This document shows positions 38,086 through 48,509 of a stretch of DNA of 64,000 bases, in pieces. The notes beneath the pieces were generated by a model. It did no database searches, was not told the DNA's origin, and saw only the letters and a list, made by a program, of their open reading frames with translations. The DNA is from Panulirus ornatus. Taxonomy: Eukaryota > Arthropoda > Malacostraca > Decapoda > Palinuridae. The stretch covers positions 19,714,154 to 19,778,153 of the forward strand of contig NC_092238.1 of assembly GCF_036320965.1 (NCBI RefSeq), written 5' to 3'. The translations under genes were made by a program, and so were the position numbers. Numbering within the stretch: position 1 is the stretch's first letter; each line of letters opens with the position of its first letter.

Positions 38086-39801
38086 TTATTCTGGAGTCAA
38101 AGTTCTCCTTAAATAAGGAAGTGCTGCTGTAGCTACCTTCTGAATATCCAATGTGGGTGTAGGGAGTTTTATATTAGACACTCTATGTCGTAGACGACAA
38201 TATAAGATAAATACTATGAATAGCAATATGATGAATGTAATAGACAATGAAATAATTGAAATTCCAGAAATGTGAGAAGTGTACTTAAAAGGTACAAAAG
38301 CCAGAACATCTATTGGAGAATCTAGATCGTCCTGAACCTGAGGTGGAAGATGTTGGATCTTTACTTCATTGATGATTGATAAGTTGATGTTTTGGGGGAT
38401 TTGTTCTATACTTGGGATAGTTCTATCAATTTGTCCCAAATAATAATCATGAGTGCCGAACAATTTGAAACTGGATCTGATAAGGGTACATTGTTGTCCT
38501 AACTGAATGTGTCCCAGAAACAAATAAGATTTGGGATGATTAAGTGGGCAATGAATAACAACATTTTGTGGGTCTGGGAAAAAACAATAAGTGATAATGA
38601 TCCATACTTTCAATCCAAGGTACATTAACAGCAATTTTTTTAAAGGAACAAGAATGAAGAACATTTTGTTGATGCCCACAACGCAGTTGGTACTCACATG
38701 AATTTGTTTGTAAATTATGAAAAACCAAGTAAGTTGTCAAGCAATGGTTTATGGCACAATGCTAAATCATGCAAGGAGGGATGTGCAATCAACGAGGAAT
38801 TAGTATTATATAATAGAAAGTTCATGTTATCAGCAAGGATGATAGTCTTTTGCAGCTCTTTTGTATAATCAAAAGGGAATGATATTACGTTCACAAGGCT
38901 GTAAGTATTGGAGTCAGTGAATGGTATGTGGATAATGACCGCTTCGAGGATCACGTCCACCGTTAGTAAGGAGTAAAAACCGGCCACGTGATGCAGAGGG
39001 AGAGCTGGGATGCAACCGAATTTCGTCATCGCTTCTTTAATAATACGTGTGAGTTCCGAGAAGGGAAGAAACGATGGTGTGACTACTTGGTTTACCAGAT
39101 TATTAACATCTTCCAATAAGTCAGTGAAATAATGTGCATAATAAGTGATTTGGGTCTATAAACTATCAACATATGTGGAAATAGTCACTATAGCATATAT
39201 GGTATTAACAGACTTTGACAGTAGTTCTACCTGTTGCGTCAAGTTATCAACATTTAACATTGTCATTCAAATATTTAGAATGTTGTTTTAAGATCTTAGC
39301 TTCAGCATTAATATACCTGTTGTTAAGAAGTTTTTGAAATTGTAAGGATCTATTCTGATTCCTAACTGAATTAAGTTCTTCCTGTGTAGCAGTACAAAAC
39401 AAATATGATTGGAGGGACCCTACGAAATTAAGCAGACCTCTTTTGCTTCTCCTCTGCTTATTAGTGTTCATCCTGGCATTAGTATTTACTGGAGATTCAA
39501 TGTCTTGTATTATGTCATACAGAATCACACAGGTACTATTCAGTTTCCAGGTCCACTGTTGTAACAAAGTTGGAGGAGGAGCAACACTAGAGTTTCTGAT
39601 GGACGCACTGGTATAAAACTTGAGTAGGGTTGACCGTAAGCGAAGTACGGCCTCCATTAGTTTCACTGAATTATCGTAAGTGTAGGGTAGACATTCCAGG
39701 CCCAACTTAACTGAGACTGTGTCCCTCACGAGGCGGGGAGTCGTGAGAAGGGCGCCTGGTACTGCCATGGTGTCATATATATGAAGACACCATAAGGACA
39801 T
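38086..39801 (-). pseudogene. env: Envelope (fusion-protein-like) pseudogene of the LTR element
   Basis: Minus-strand reading from an ATG at 39801 that overlaps the end of pol. A furin-type site (RRSKR, 39439-39453) is followed by a fusion-peptide-like GLLNFVGSLQSYLF and a TAT motif, the arrangement known from insect errantivirus envelopes and baculovirus F proteins. A membrane segment lies at about 38205-38290, followed by a short basic cytoplasmic tail to the stop at 38086. The coding potential is split over three open segments (39801-39247, 39116-38715, 38697-38086). The first ends in a stop, the second lies in another frame, and the third returns to the first frame. The expected Gly after LF in the fusion region is Cys. 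It cannot be expressed as one protein. Confidence 0.8.
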
Positions 39802-40399
39802 GGCAGGGAAGAACCTGTAAAATGATAAACTAAGGAACTCCTTAAAGGTAAGGTCTTAATGAATATTGATATGGTGTTGATGTGAGGGTAGTCGGTTCTG
39901 GTGTGGGGAAGTGGTAGAAGGTGGTTGGGTGACATTTTTGGAGTTTGAAGAATACTGTCTGGTGTGGGACCGGAATGATCATGTTCAGAATACTGTAAAA
40001 CTTTCGAGTGTTCCTCATGTTCTTCACGAATGTCACCTGTGTTTAGATGTCGAACCCTAAAATTATGTCCCTTTAAATGAGCTAAGACTCTATAGGGACC
40101 AGAAAATTTTGGGTCAAGTTTAGGATCCTCACTTCTAGAGTTAAATTCCTGCACCATTACCAAGAGTCCGGAGCTACGTACCTTTGATGGATTTGCGGAT
40201 TTATTAGCCTGATCCGTGAAAGTTGTAGAGGATTCACCTAGATTTTCCTTGATCCTTTGATGAATCAATTGAGTCGTGCGATATTTTTCTGCAACAATTG
40301 ATTTCTGGACCGCTGGACGTGAAGGAGGGGACGCTATTATGTCATATGGCAACACTTTATCAAAACCGTGTAAGGCATGGAAGGGTGTGTCTCCAGTTG
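39726..40399 (-). pseudogene. pol: Integrase C-terminal region with GPY/F module
   Basis: Open from about 40355 to 39726, in a different frame from the integrase core. It contains DTPFHALHGFDKVLPYDII-like sequence typical of the end of the core, then FSGPYRVLAHLKGHNFRVRHLNTG, a GPY/F module known from Ty3/gypsy integrases. Its end overlaps the start of the envelope frame by about 75 bp, as in errantiviruses. A frame change near 40400 separates it from the core. Confidence 0.8.
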
Positions 40400-41072
40400 A
40401 CTTTTAACTCATCCCATTCATCATAATCAAAATTAATATTAGTGCAAAGACAATGGAGGATTTTACGGTTCAACCTTTCTGCCAAGCTATTCGAGGCTGG
40501 GTGATGTGCCATGATATTACATTTACTTATGCTATGCAATTGACAGAGTTCTTCTAATGGTGAGTTATAAAATTCCCCTCCATTATCTGTGACTAAAATC
40601 TTCGGCGCATTATGTCTGTCTAAGATATGTTTTTTGAACGCCTTAGCGACCGTGGCTGCGTCTTTATTTTAAACTGGGACTAATTCGCAATATCTTGTGA
40701 AGTCATCAGTAATTACTAAAATGTATCTGTAGCCTGCCATGGACCTAGGAAAACCTCCTAATATGTCCATATGAACTCTTTCCCATGGGTATGAAGGTAA
40801 AGGATATTTCAACACAGTCTGCGGGGTAGTGGGACTTCCCTTGTGTGTGTTACAGGTTTGGCACCTCCAAATATGATCTGTAATGTTTTTCTGCATCTTG
40901 GCCAAAAATACCTCAAACGAGTTTGCTTATAGCATCTATCTGCACCTGGGTGTGCGGCCTGGGTTGAATCATGTGGTAACTTCAAGAAATCCTGTACTAA
41001 TGCTGTTGGAATTATTGTTTGTTTAACAACACGGGCGAGCACTCCTAATTCCGCGTCCCTGCACAAGACTCC
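40400..41072 (-). pseudogene. pol: Integrase zinc-binding and catalytic core
   Basis: The His-His part of the zinc-binding motif lies in the segment 41066-40809 (AAHPGADRCYKQTRLRYFWP). The Cys-Cys part (WRCQTCNTHKGSP) lies in a second frame after a shift near 40900. The core begins with the first catalytic Asp in HMDILGGFPRS, has the second in TDNGGEFYNSPLEEL (near 40590) and the Glu in NSLAERLNRK (near 40475). A TAA stop (40669-40671) interrupts the core between the first and second Asp. The catalytic triad is therefore recognisable but the gene is broken. Confidence 0.8.
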
Positions 41073-41073
41073 C

Positions 41074-41517
41074 TCACTGTGCTAAATACAATTCTCTGAC
41101 TGGAACAACTGTCTTAGCATCCAAGGAAGATCTTATACCCTCTAGGAATTCTATGTCAGGACCCCAGATTGGGTCATCCCGTTGATGCTGTCTCAACCTG
41201 TCTATATCAAAATCTACGGGGCTATTATCTACAGTGACTACACCCACTCTGCGGGAAAGCGCGTCTGCAACTACATTGGATGAGCCCGAACCAAAACGAA
41301 AATCTGGGTCAAATGTTTGTGTAGTTAAAAACCACCTCTGAAACTTTCCTTGTAGGATCTTGTCCTTGAAGAACAGAGCTCTGTGATCTGTATAAACTGT
41401 AATAGGGTAACCATGTGTATATTCTTTAAAATGTTTGAGTGCCCAAACAACTGCAAGGTCTTCTAACTCAGTTACTGAGTATTTCGATTCCGTCTTTGAG
41501 CATGAACAGGCTCGCAT
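41074..41517 (-). pseudogene. pol: RNase H domain
   Basis: Segment with KYSVTELEDLAVVWALKHFKEY and GYPITVYTDHRALFF, the second half of Ty3/gypsy RNase H including the TDH Asp. The tether (FQRWFLTTQTFDPDFRFGSG and VVADALSRR) follows. It is joined to the RT segment by a frame break near 41520-41560, where the first RNase H motif would lie. Confidence 0.85.
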
Positions 41518-41557
41518 AGGCTATGGACCCTTATTTGACTCCTGCAGCTCCAAGACC

Positions 41558-42409
41558 CTATTTACAAGCATCTATTTGCAAAATGAAGGGTTTTTCAAAG
41601 TTGGGGAATCGAAGGATGGGCACCTCGATCAAGGGTTGCTTGAGGAAGTTAAACGCATTGTCTTGCGCTGTAGACCACTGGAATGTAACTCCCTGTTTCA
41701 AAAGTGAAGTGAGTTGGTGTGCGATCTTCGCGAAATTAGCGATAAATCTTCGATAATATCCTGCTAAACCAAGTAGGGATTTGACTTTGTCTGTTGTGGA
41801 AGGGACTGGCCATTCTACAATTGTTTTTACCTTATCTGCATCAGGTTGAATACCGTTTTCATCAACGGTGTGACCTAAGTAATTAATTCTTGTTTGTAGA
41901 AAGGAACATTTGGATAACTTTACTTTTAGGTTTGCATCCTTAAGTCGTAGGAATACTCTCTCAAGACTTCTGAAATGAGAAGCAATGTTTGGAGACATGA
42001 CAATTATATCATCAAGATAAACCAATACTTCTTTGCCCAACATGTGACGAGAAATGCTAGTCATTAGCCTTGAGAAGGTGATTAGTGAGGAATGAAGACC
42101 GAAGGGCATGATGCATATGAACTGCCAATGACCATCTGGCGTACTGAACACAGTCAGGGGGCGGCTTTCCTCTGACAACGGAATCTGCCAAAATCCTCTC
42201 AGTAAATCCAAAGTTGAAAATACCTTATTGTTACCGAGGCTATGAAGAAGCTCTGATACCACTGGTAATAGGACTCGATCTTTCAACGTGACCTTGTTCA
42301 GTTTTCTAAAATCTATAACTGGTCTAAATGTTCCGTCCTTTTTCGGAACGATCAGAAGTGGTGAATTCCATGGTGATCGTGATTCTTCTATAACCTTGTC
42401 TTTCAACAT
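41558..42409 (-). pseudogene. pol: Reverse transcriptase domain, open
   Basis: An uninterrupted 283-codon stretch with the full series of Ty3/gypsy RT motifs: SPWNSPLLIVPKKDGTFRPVIDFRKLN, FSTLDLLRGFWQIPL, FGLHSSLITFSRLM (in place of the more usual FGL-N-P-TF), VYLDDIIVMS with the catalytic pair, and SKCSFLQTRINYLGH. The connection continues with GLAGYYRRFI. The domain itself retains its catalytic residues, but it is cut off from the rest of pol by frame breaks on both sides. Confidence 0.88.
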
Positions 42410-42908
42410 GTCTTGAACAAGTTTGTTTGCTATGTCTCTGTGCGCGTGTGTGGCAATCGATAGGCTGAGATGTAAATGGGACTTGTGTGTTTTTCTCTAA
42501 GTTAATAATGTGAACATCCAAATGAGTTCTACCGAGTGGTTCTCCTGATAAGGCAATAGTAGACCTATACTGGTTAAGTAAGTCTGTTAACTGGTCAACA
42601 TGTTTGGTTAATCCTACCTTGGATATCATGTCAGGGGTGATGGTGGGGAGCTGACTCAAGCCGTGCACTGCTGAGTCAGTGGTAGGAGGAGTAGGTGGTG
42701 GTGGGTTACTGGAATGTGAGACTAGACGGATGTTAAACTCATGCAACTCCTCGTCTTGATTTCCGGACTTCAAAACGGAGAATTCCACAAGCTTGGCCCC
42801 TCTACGGAGACGGACAGGAATGGATCCCGTGTTGGCGATGTATATGGTGGTCTCATGGATAGAGGCGTCCATCGATAGTCTTTTAACAGTTAGTGAGGAA
42901 TTCAGCAA
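42410..42908 (-). pseudogene. pol: Protease-RT linker region
   Basis: Open in a third frame. It contains LPTITPDMISKVGLTKHVDQLTDLL-type sequence, then DLLNQYRSTIALSGEPLGRTHLDVHIINL, which resembles the region just upstream of RT in Ty3/gypsy elements (LL-x-YRS-F-x-x-LG-T). A frameshift near 42410-42440 separates it from RT. Confidence 0.65.
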
Positions 42909-43074
42909 CTACTCTTAGTGCGAGATCACCCTGACTTTATCTGAGTCCATGATCAGTCATCCACGTTCGAGAAAGTGAGAGAGGAACCTTCGTTAATGTG
43001 TCACTATGCAGTCATGTTTGTTTTCAGTTTACCAGGGCAATGATGAGTAGAAAAGTAAAAAGGATGAGTATTGT

Positions 43075-43470
43075 CTACCGTGAAGCAGGGCGTGGGAGCA
43101 CATGTATTAATGACTCTGGCTTAGTGAGGACTGTTCTCCAACAATGGCAACAAACAACACTTTTATGATAAATAGGACAGATCTTATATTGTGCCATAGA
43201 GTGGCGTCCTAGTAACAAGTTAGCAGGAAAATTTAAGCCACGAACAATGTAAAGGGTTATGGTAATGACCGAGTCGCCTATCCGAATGTTCATTACAATA
43301 GTGCCCCTTACGTCGAGATTTTCATTTCAGGTACTTTGAAGGGATGGGTAAAAGTCCGAGCACTGAACGTTGAGTGCGCATTAATGGTTGAATAATTCAT
43401 AATGAATGACATCTGCCTCCGCGCCGCTGTCTAGGAAGATTGTGATTGGCTTATCCTGGAAAGAACCCAC
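43075..43470 (-). pseudogene. pol: Aspartic protease region
   Basis: The active-site motif LDSGAEADVI is encoded on the minus strand with the DSGA codons at 43420-43431. The C-terminal half (VRGLNFPANLLLGRHSMAQY, 43293 downwards) has the LLG-R/D motif of retropepsins. The two halves are in different frames with a break near 43300-43390. Confidence 0.75.
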
Positions 43471-43559
43471 TAAATCGAAACTTGTAATGTGAGAAAATGG
43501 CGAAGAACGAAAATGTCTTAAGAGTTCCTTATGTGATGGAGTCTTGTCATGAGCGAGAG

Positions 43560-43920
43560 ATTGTCATTGTTGATAATGACATGATGAACCTGTGTTAGGT
43601 GACGTCTGTCTAGCTAATGCTCGACATTCCGCTGAAGTGTGTCTAGCGTTGCTATGATATGAACACCTGCTTGGTGGTGTTGGGCGCGAGCGGGTGAAGG
43701 TCAGCCTGATGTCTGACTGGAGGAAATCATGACTAGGTCGGCAGAATTGTGACGACCGAGGCTGTGATGACATGGGTCGTTGACTGCGTTTGTTGTTCTG
43801 GTCGAGGCTCACGTGAGAATGAGTCCCATGTGTAAGGACACACATTCGCTTTATGTCCTGGTTGGCAACACCGGAAGCACGTAGCTTTATGTGAGTGTTT
43901 GTCATCACTGAATCACTTTA
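43560..43920 (-). pseudogene. gag: Gag nucleocapsid zinc knuckles
   Basis: A canonical CCHC knuckle (CFRCCQPGHKANVC) is encoded on the minus strand near 43840-43885. A second, irregular knuckle (CSYHSNARHTSAEC, with His for the second Cys) lies near 43610-43660 in another frame. Only about 120 bp separate the knuckle region from the 5' LTR, so the capsid part of gag is absent. Confidence 0.8.
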
Positions 43921-44036
43921 TTTGACCGTGAGATGAATGATTGTGTTGATCACTAGAATGTTTCGTCACACTTTGGGATGCCGACACCATCCCAGTGTCT
44001 TGGTGTTGGGATAACACCTTTCTTTTGAGTGTGATT

Positions 44037-44345
44037 CATCTGTAGTACTCTGGGCTATAGTCTTATGACACACTACGACACACTCTAGTGAACAGTGTGA
44101 CGATGCTGGCCAGTGTGTCCCCTCAGGTCACACTGGCAGGGGTTATATTGGAGTTAGTCAACGCCCATTCAACAACGTGTTCAAATAACAGATCAGCTCT
44201 TACGTGTTCAAACATCTTGACTAACAGTGGCCCGTGGGAACAGTGAGCCCGTGGCAACATGCATCTAACTATATGTAACTCAAAGTAAGATGATAATAAT
44301 AAATAGCTAATGAAAAATCAATGATAAGTGTGCGTGAGTCTTACA
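44037..44345 (-). repeat. 5' LTR, deleted
   Basis: Only about 309 bp remain. It keeps the outer end (TGTAAGACTCACGCACAC on the minus strand) and a region matching 36872-37155. It lacks about 600 bp internally and about 100 bp at its inner end. The inner-end loss continues into the leader and gag. Confidence 0.85.
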
Positions 44346-45330
44346 GGTCATATGTTGCTGGTCACCAACCTCAACACAACACAACTCAGGGTCCATCAGC
44401 GGTGTAGGTCATGATTTGTTGCTGGTCACCACTCAACACAACATACCAAACCCTGGTTCCTCCAGTTGGCGGGTCATTACATGTTGCTGGTCAACAACCT
44501 CACACAACCCTGAGTCTTCCAGTGGTGCTGGTCATAATGTGTTGCTGGGTATCACTTCAACACAAACCTATGTCCTCCAGCGTGCGGGACATTATATGTT
44601 GCTGATCACCACCTCAGCACAACTCTTGGTCCTTCACCGGTGCAGGTCATAATGTGTTGCTTGTCACCACCTCAACACAACCCTTGGGCCTACTGCGTGC
44701 GGGACGTTGTATGTTGCTGCTCAACACTTCAACACAACCCTGGGTCCTACAGCGGTGATGTCTTGTTGGTGGTCACCATATCAACACAATTCCAGGTCCC
44801 CCAGTGGTGCAGGTCAAAATGTGTTGCTGGTCACCACCTTAACACACCCCTTGGTCCTCCAATGTCCAGGTCATTATATGCTGCTGGTCACTAAACAAAA
44901 CACAACATAACCCTGGGTCTCTCAGCGTGCGGGTCATTATATGTTGCTGGTCAACAACCTCAACACAACATAACCCTAAGTCCTTCAACGATGCACGTCA
45001 TAATGTGTTGCTCGTCACCACCCTATAATCAATACAACTCTGGGTCCATGAGCATTGCAGGTCGTAATGTGTTCCTGGTCACCACCTCAACACAACATAC
45101 ACGATCCTGGGTTTTCGAGCGGCACAGGTCATGATATATTGCTGGTCATCAACCTCAACACAACACAACTCTGGGTTCACCAGCAGTGTAGGTCATAATG
45201 TGTTGCTGGTCACCACCTCAACACAATACATCCCTGGGTCCTCCATGTACGGGTCATAATATGTTTCTGGTGAAAACCTCAACACAATCGTGGGTCCTCC
45301 AGCGAAGCACGTCAAAATATGTTGCTGGTG
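44346..45330. repeat. Minisatellite, ~58-bp unit, right block
   Basis: About 17 further copies of the unit seen at 34694-36769, with the same two unit types. It begins with the duplicated GGTC target site. The last recognisable unit fades near 45330. Confidence 0.92.
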
Positions 45331-45826
45331 TTACAGTTATCTCCTCTCATTCAGTTATCAATAATATGTTCAGTTTTCTAGGGTATATTTCATTCTTTTG
45401 AAGAATCCTATTATCATATGATACAGTGTGAAATTTTGTTTATTAGAGTGTAAATAGATTGATTGTAGATATTTTTTTACTATTATTACAAATTATGGAA
45501 GAACGAGGAATATGTAAGAGACAAAATAGAATAATAGGAAGTACTTCTATACAAGAATAGAAAAGTGTTGGAACAATTACTTTCTATTACAATGCTGTTG
45601 GGTAAATGTATGATATAATCTGTACACATCAGAGTAATTCCAAAACCTTATATTATAAATTGAGGCCAGTATATTTGCCTAAGATTGTTTAAGTTACATA
45701 GAGTAGAGGGAATTTTTGTGATATGAGTAATTTGTATTTCTATGTTCAGAGAGAGTTCATGTTTGCGTTTGATGTGAATGTTTTTTTTATAACTTTTTCA
45801 TCCCTTTGTTTGGTATCTGAAAAATA
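45331..45826. other. Single-copy AT-rich DNA
   Basis: About 500 bp, AT-rich, with no ORF or repeat recognised. Confidence 0.6.
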
Positions 45827-47581
45827 TGGGAACAAGAGAGTATCATTAAATTTTAGGGAGAATAGAAAGATGTTTTGGAAGGAGGTAAATAAAGTGCGTA
45901 AGACAAGGGAACAAATGGGAACTTCAATGAAGGGGGCTAATGGGTAGGTGATAACAAGTAGTGATGTGAAAAGGAGATGGAGTGAGTATTTTGGAGGTTT
46001 GTGAATGTGTTTGATGATAGAGTGGTAGATATAGGGTGTTTTGGTCGAGGTGTTGTGCAAAGTGAGAGGGTTAGGGAAAATGATTTGGTAAATAGAGAAG
46101 AGGTAGTAAAAGCTTTACGGAAGATAAAAGCCGTCAAGGCAGCAGGTTTGGATGGTATTGCAGTGGAATTTATTAAAAAAGGGGGTGACTGTATTGTTGA
46201 CTGGTTGGTAATGCTATTTAATGTATGTATGATTCATGGTGAGGTGCCTGAGGATTGGCGGAATGCTTGCATAGTGCCATTATACAAAGGCAAAGGGGAT
46301 GAGAGTGAGTGCTCATATTACAGAGGTATAAGTTTGTTGAGTATTCCTGGTAAATTATATGGGAGGGTATTGATTGAGAGGGTGAAGGCATGTACAGAGC
46401 ATCAGATTGGGGAAGAGCAGTGTGGTTTCAGAAGTGGTAGAGGATGTGTGGATCAGGTGCTTGGTTTGAAGAATGTATGTGAGAAATACTTAGAAAAGCA
46501 AATAGATTTGTATGTAGCATTTATGGATCTGGAGAAGGCATATGATAGAGTTGATAGAGATGCTCTGTGGAAGGTATTAAAAATATATTGTGTGGGAGGC
46601 AAGTTGTTAGAAGCAGTGAAAAGTGTTTATCAAGGATGTAAGGCATGTGTACGTGTAGGAAGAGAGGAAATTGATTGGTTCTCAGTGAATGTAGTTGCTA
46701 GGGAGGTGAATGCAAGAGTTTTGGAAAGAGGGGCAAGTATGCAGTCTGTTGTGGATGAGAGAGCATGGAAAGTGAGTCAGTTGTTGTTCGCTGATGATAC
46801 AACGCTGGTGGCTGATTCATGTGAGAAACTGCAGAAGCTGGTGACTGAGTTTGGTAAAGTGTGTGAAAGAAGAAAGTTAAGAATAAATGTGAATAAGAGC
46901 AAGGTTTATTAGGTACAGCAGGGTTGAGGGTCAAGTCAATTGGGAGGTAAGTTTGAATGGAGAAAAACTGGAGGAAGTAAAGTGCTTTAGATATCTGAGA
47001 GTGGATCTGGTAGAGGATGGAACCATGGAAGCGGAAGTGAATCATAGGGTGGGGGAGGGGGCGAAAATTCTGGGAGCTTTGAAGAATGTCGAAAACATTA
47101 TCTCGGAAAGCAAAAATGGGTATGTTTGAAGGAATAGTGGTTCCAACAATGTTGTATGTTTGCGAGGCGTGGGCTATGGTTAGAGTTGTGCGTAGGAGGG
47201 TGGATGTGCTGGAAATGAGATGTTTGAGGACAATATGTGGTGTGAGGTGGTTTGATCGAGTAAGTAATGTAAGGGTAAGATAAATGTGTGGAAATAAAAA
47301 GAGTGTGGTTGAGAGAGCAGAAGAGGGTGTTTTGAAATGGTTTGGTTACATGGAGAGTTTGAGTGAGGAAAGATTGACTAAAAGGATATATGTGTCAGAA
47401 GTGGAGGGAACGAGGAGAAGTGGGAGACCAAATTGGAGATGGAAATATGGAGTGAAAAAGATTTAGAGTGATCGGGGCCTGAACATGCAGGAGGGTGAAA
47501 GACGTGCAAGGAAAAGAGTGAATTGGAACGATGTGGTGTACCGGGGTCGACGTGCTGTGAATGGATTGAACCAGCGCATGT
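45827..47581 (+). pseudogene. LINE reverse transcriptase pseudogene with RT deletion
   Basis: RT part open from 46001 to 46912 but lacking about 60 bp that normally encode [20 protein letters not shown] (the reading jumps from WFSVNV to VAREVNARV near 46694). FADDTTLVADS is present near 46790. A one-base gain near 46906 shifts the frame. The C-terminal region is open again at 47086-47283, a TAA follows (47281-47283), and 47284-47466 ends in TAG. Not functional. Confidence 0.85.
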
Positions 47582-47999
47582 GAAGCGTCTGGGGTAAACC
47601 ATGGAAAGTTTTGTGGGGCTCAGATGTGGAAAGGGAGCTGTGGTTTCGGTGCATTATTACATGACAGCTAGAGACTGAGTGTGAACGAATGTGGCCTTTG
47701 TTGTCTTCTCCTAGCGCTACCTCGCACACATGAGGGGGAACGGGGTTGTTATTCCATGTGTGGCGAAGTGGCGATGGGAATGAATAAAGGCAGACAGTAT
47801 GAATTATGTACATGTGTATATAAGTATATGTCTGTGTGTGTATATATATGTGTACATTGAGATGTATAGGTATGTATATTTGCGTGTGTGGACGTGTATG
47901 TATACACATGTGTATGTGGGTGGGTTGGGCCATTTCTTTCGTCTGTTTCCTTGCGCTACCTCGCTAACGCGGGAGACAGCGACAAAGTAAAATAAAAAA
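45827..47999 (+). mobile_element. RTE-like LINE, 5'-truncated (long-UTR, older lineage)
   Basis: Begins in the linker at GAGAGTATCATTAAATTTTAGGG and runs to the long 3' UTR (47582-47989) and an A-rich tail. It is one of the few copies not flanked by (TA)n: single-copy DNA lies on both sides. The sequences GAAAAATATGGG before it and GAAATATGTG after the tail could be a short imperfect target duplication. The ORF end reads through CGA to GCGCATG-TGA. Confidence 0.87.
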
Positions 48000-48249
48000 A
48001 AAAGAGAAATATGTGTGGGGTTTGGGGCCCTGGTGTTGTCTTACGGCCCGGCCCAGCCACTCACAAGTTGTCCACTGAGACCCCACTCCTCCCACTCCTC
48101 TCACCCACTCCTGTCTGACACGTGCTCAGCGCTTGAAGGAGCATCATCCGCTGAGAAGGGAATAAGTAAGAGGGATCCACACTAACACGAGCCGGTGAAG
48201 TCCTGATGACAGAACAGCCACTCTCTCTTTAATAATAATGAAAGTGATG

Positions 48250-48283
<34 letters not shown>

Positions 48284-48387
48284 TAATTACATTTTTCATA
48301 TGTATATATATGTATGTGTGTGTGTGTGTATATGTGCGTATGTATGTATATGTGTGTGTATGTGTATATGTATATATATATGTATAT
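48000..48387. other. Single-copy DNA with (AAT)n and TG/TA-rich tracts
   Basis: Includes an (AAT)n array (about 48231-48283) and TATG/TGTA-rich sequence (48298-48387) very like the TG/TA-rich stretch before the LINE at 25109. The TTACATTTTTCATATGTATAT block is shared by both upstream flanks. Confidence 0.75.
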
Positions 48388-48509
48388 TATCCCTGGGGAT
48401 AGGGGTGAAAGAATACTTCCCACGTATTCCTCGCGTGTCGTAGAAAGCGACTAGAGGGGACGGGAGCGGGGGGCCAGAAATCCTCCCCTCCTTGTATTAA
48501 CTTTCTAAA
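48388..48509 (+). promoter_or_regulatory. LINE 5' UTR with conserved short stems
   Basis: The same ~120-bp leader is found in front of copies at 944, 25109 and (reverse) 11021, and in the short derivatives at 4518 and 7138. It contains two inverted repeats, GAATAC...GTATTC and GTCG...CGAC-like, and a GATAGGGG / CCCCTC pair that could close over them. Its retention in the short derivatives suggests a role in transcription or RNA processing, but no function is proven. Confidence 0.5.

Larger units (their letters stand above)
36770..44345 (-). mobile_element. Ty3/gypsy-type LTR retroelement with envelope gene (errantivirus-like), defective
   Basis: A 7,576-bp element inserted in the minisatellite. 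It starts TGTAAG and ends CTTACA and is flanked by the 4-bp duplication GGTC (36766-36769 and 44346-44349). After its right end the minisatellite resumes in the same phase (GGTCATATGTTGCTGG). Coding is on the minus strand in the order gag zinc knuckle, protease, RT, RNase H, integrase, envelope. Every region is broken by stops or frame changes, and most of gag with the primer-binding site is missing. Pol order with integrase after RNase H places it in Ty3/gypsy. The envelope type is that of insect errantiviruses and baculovirus F proteins. An old endogenous copy, not functional. Confidence 0.9.

Noticed and set aside
48388..48509. HDV-like self-cleaving ribozyme
   Set aside because: The stems present do not fit the required P1-P2-P3-P4 order. 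Only a general structured leader is supported.
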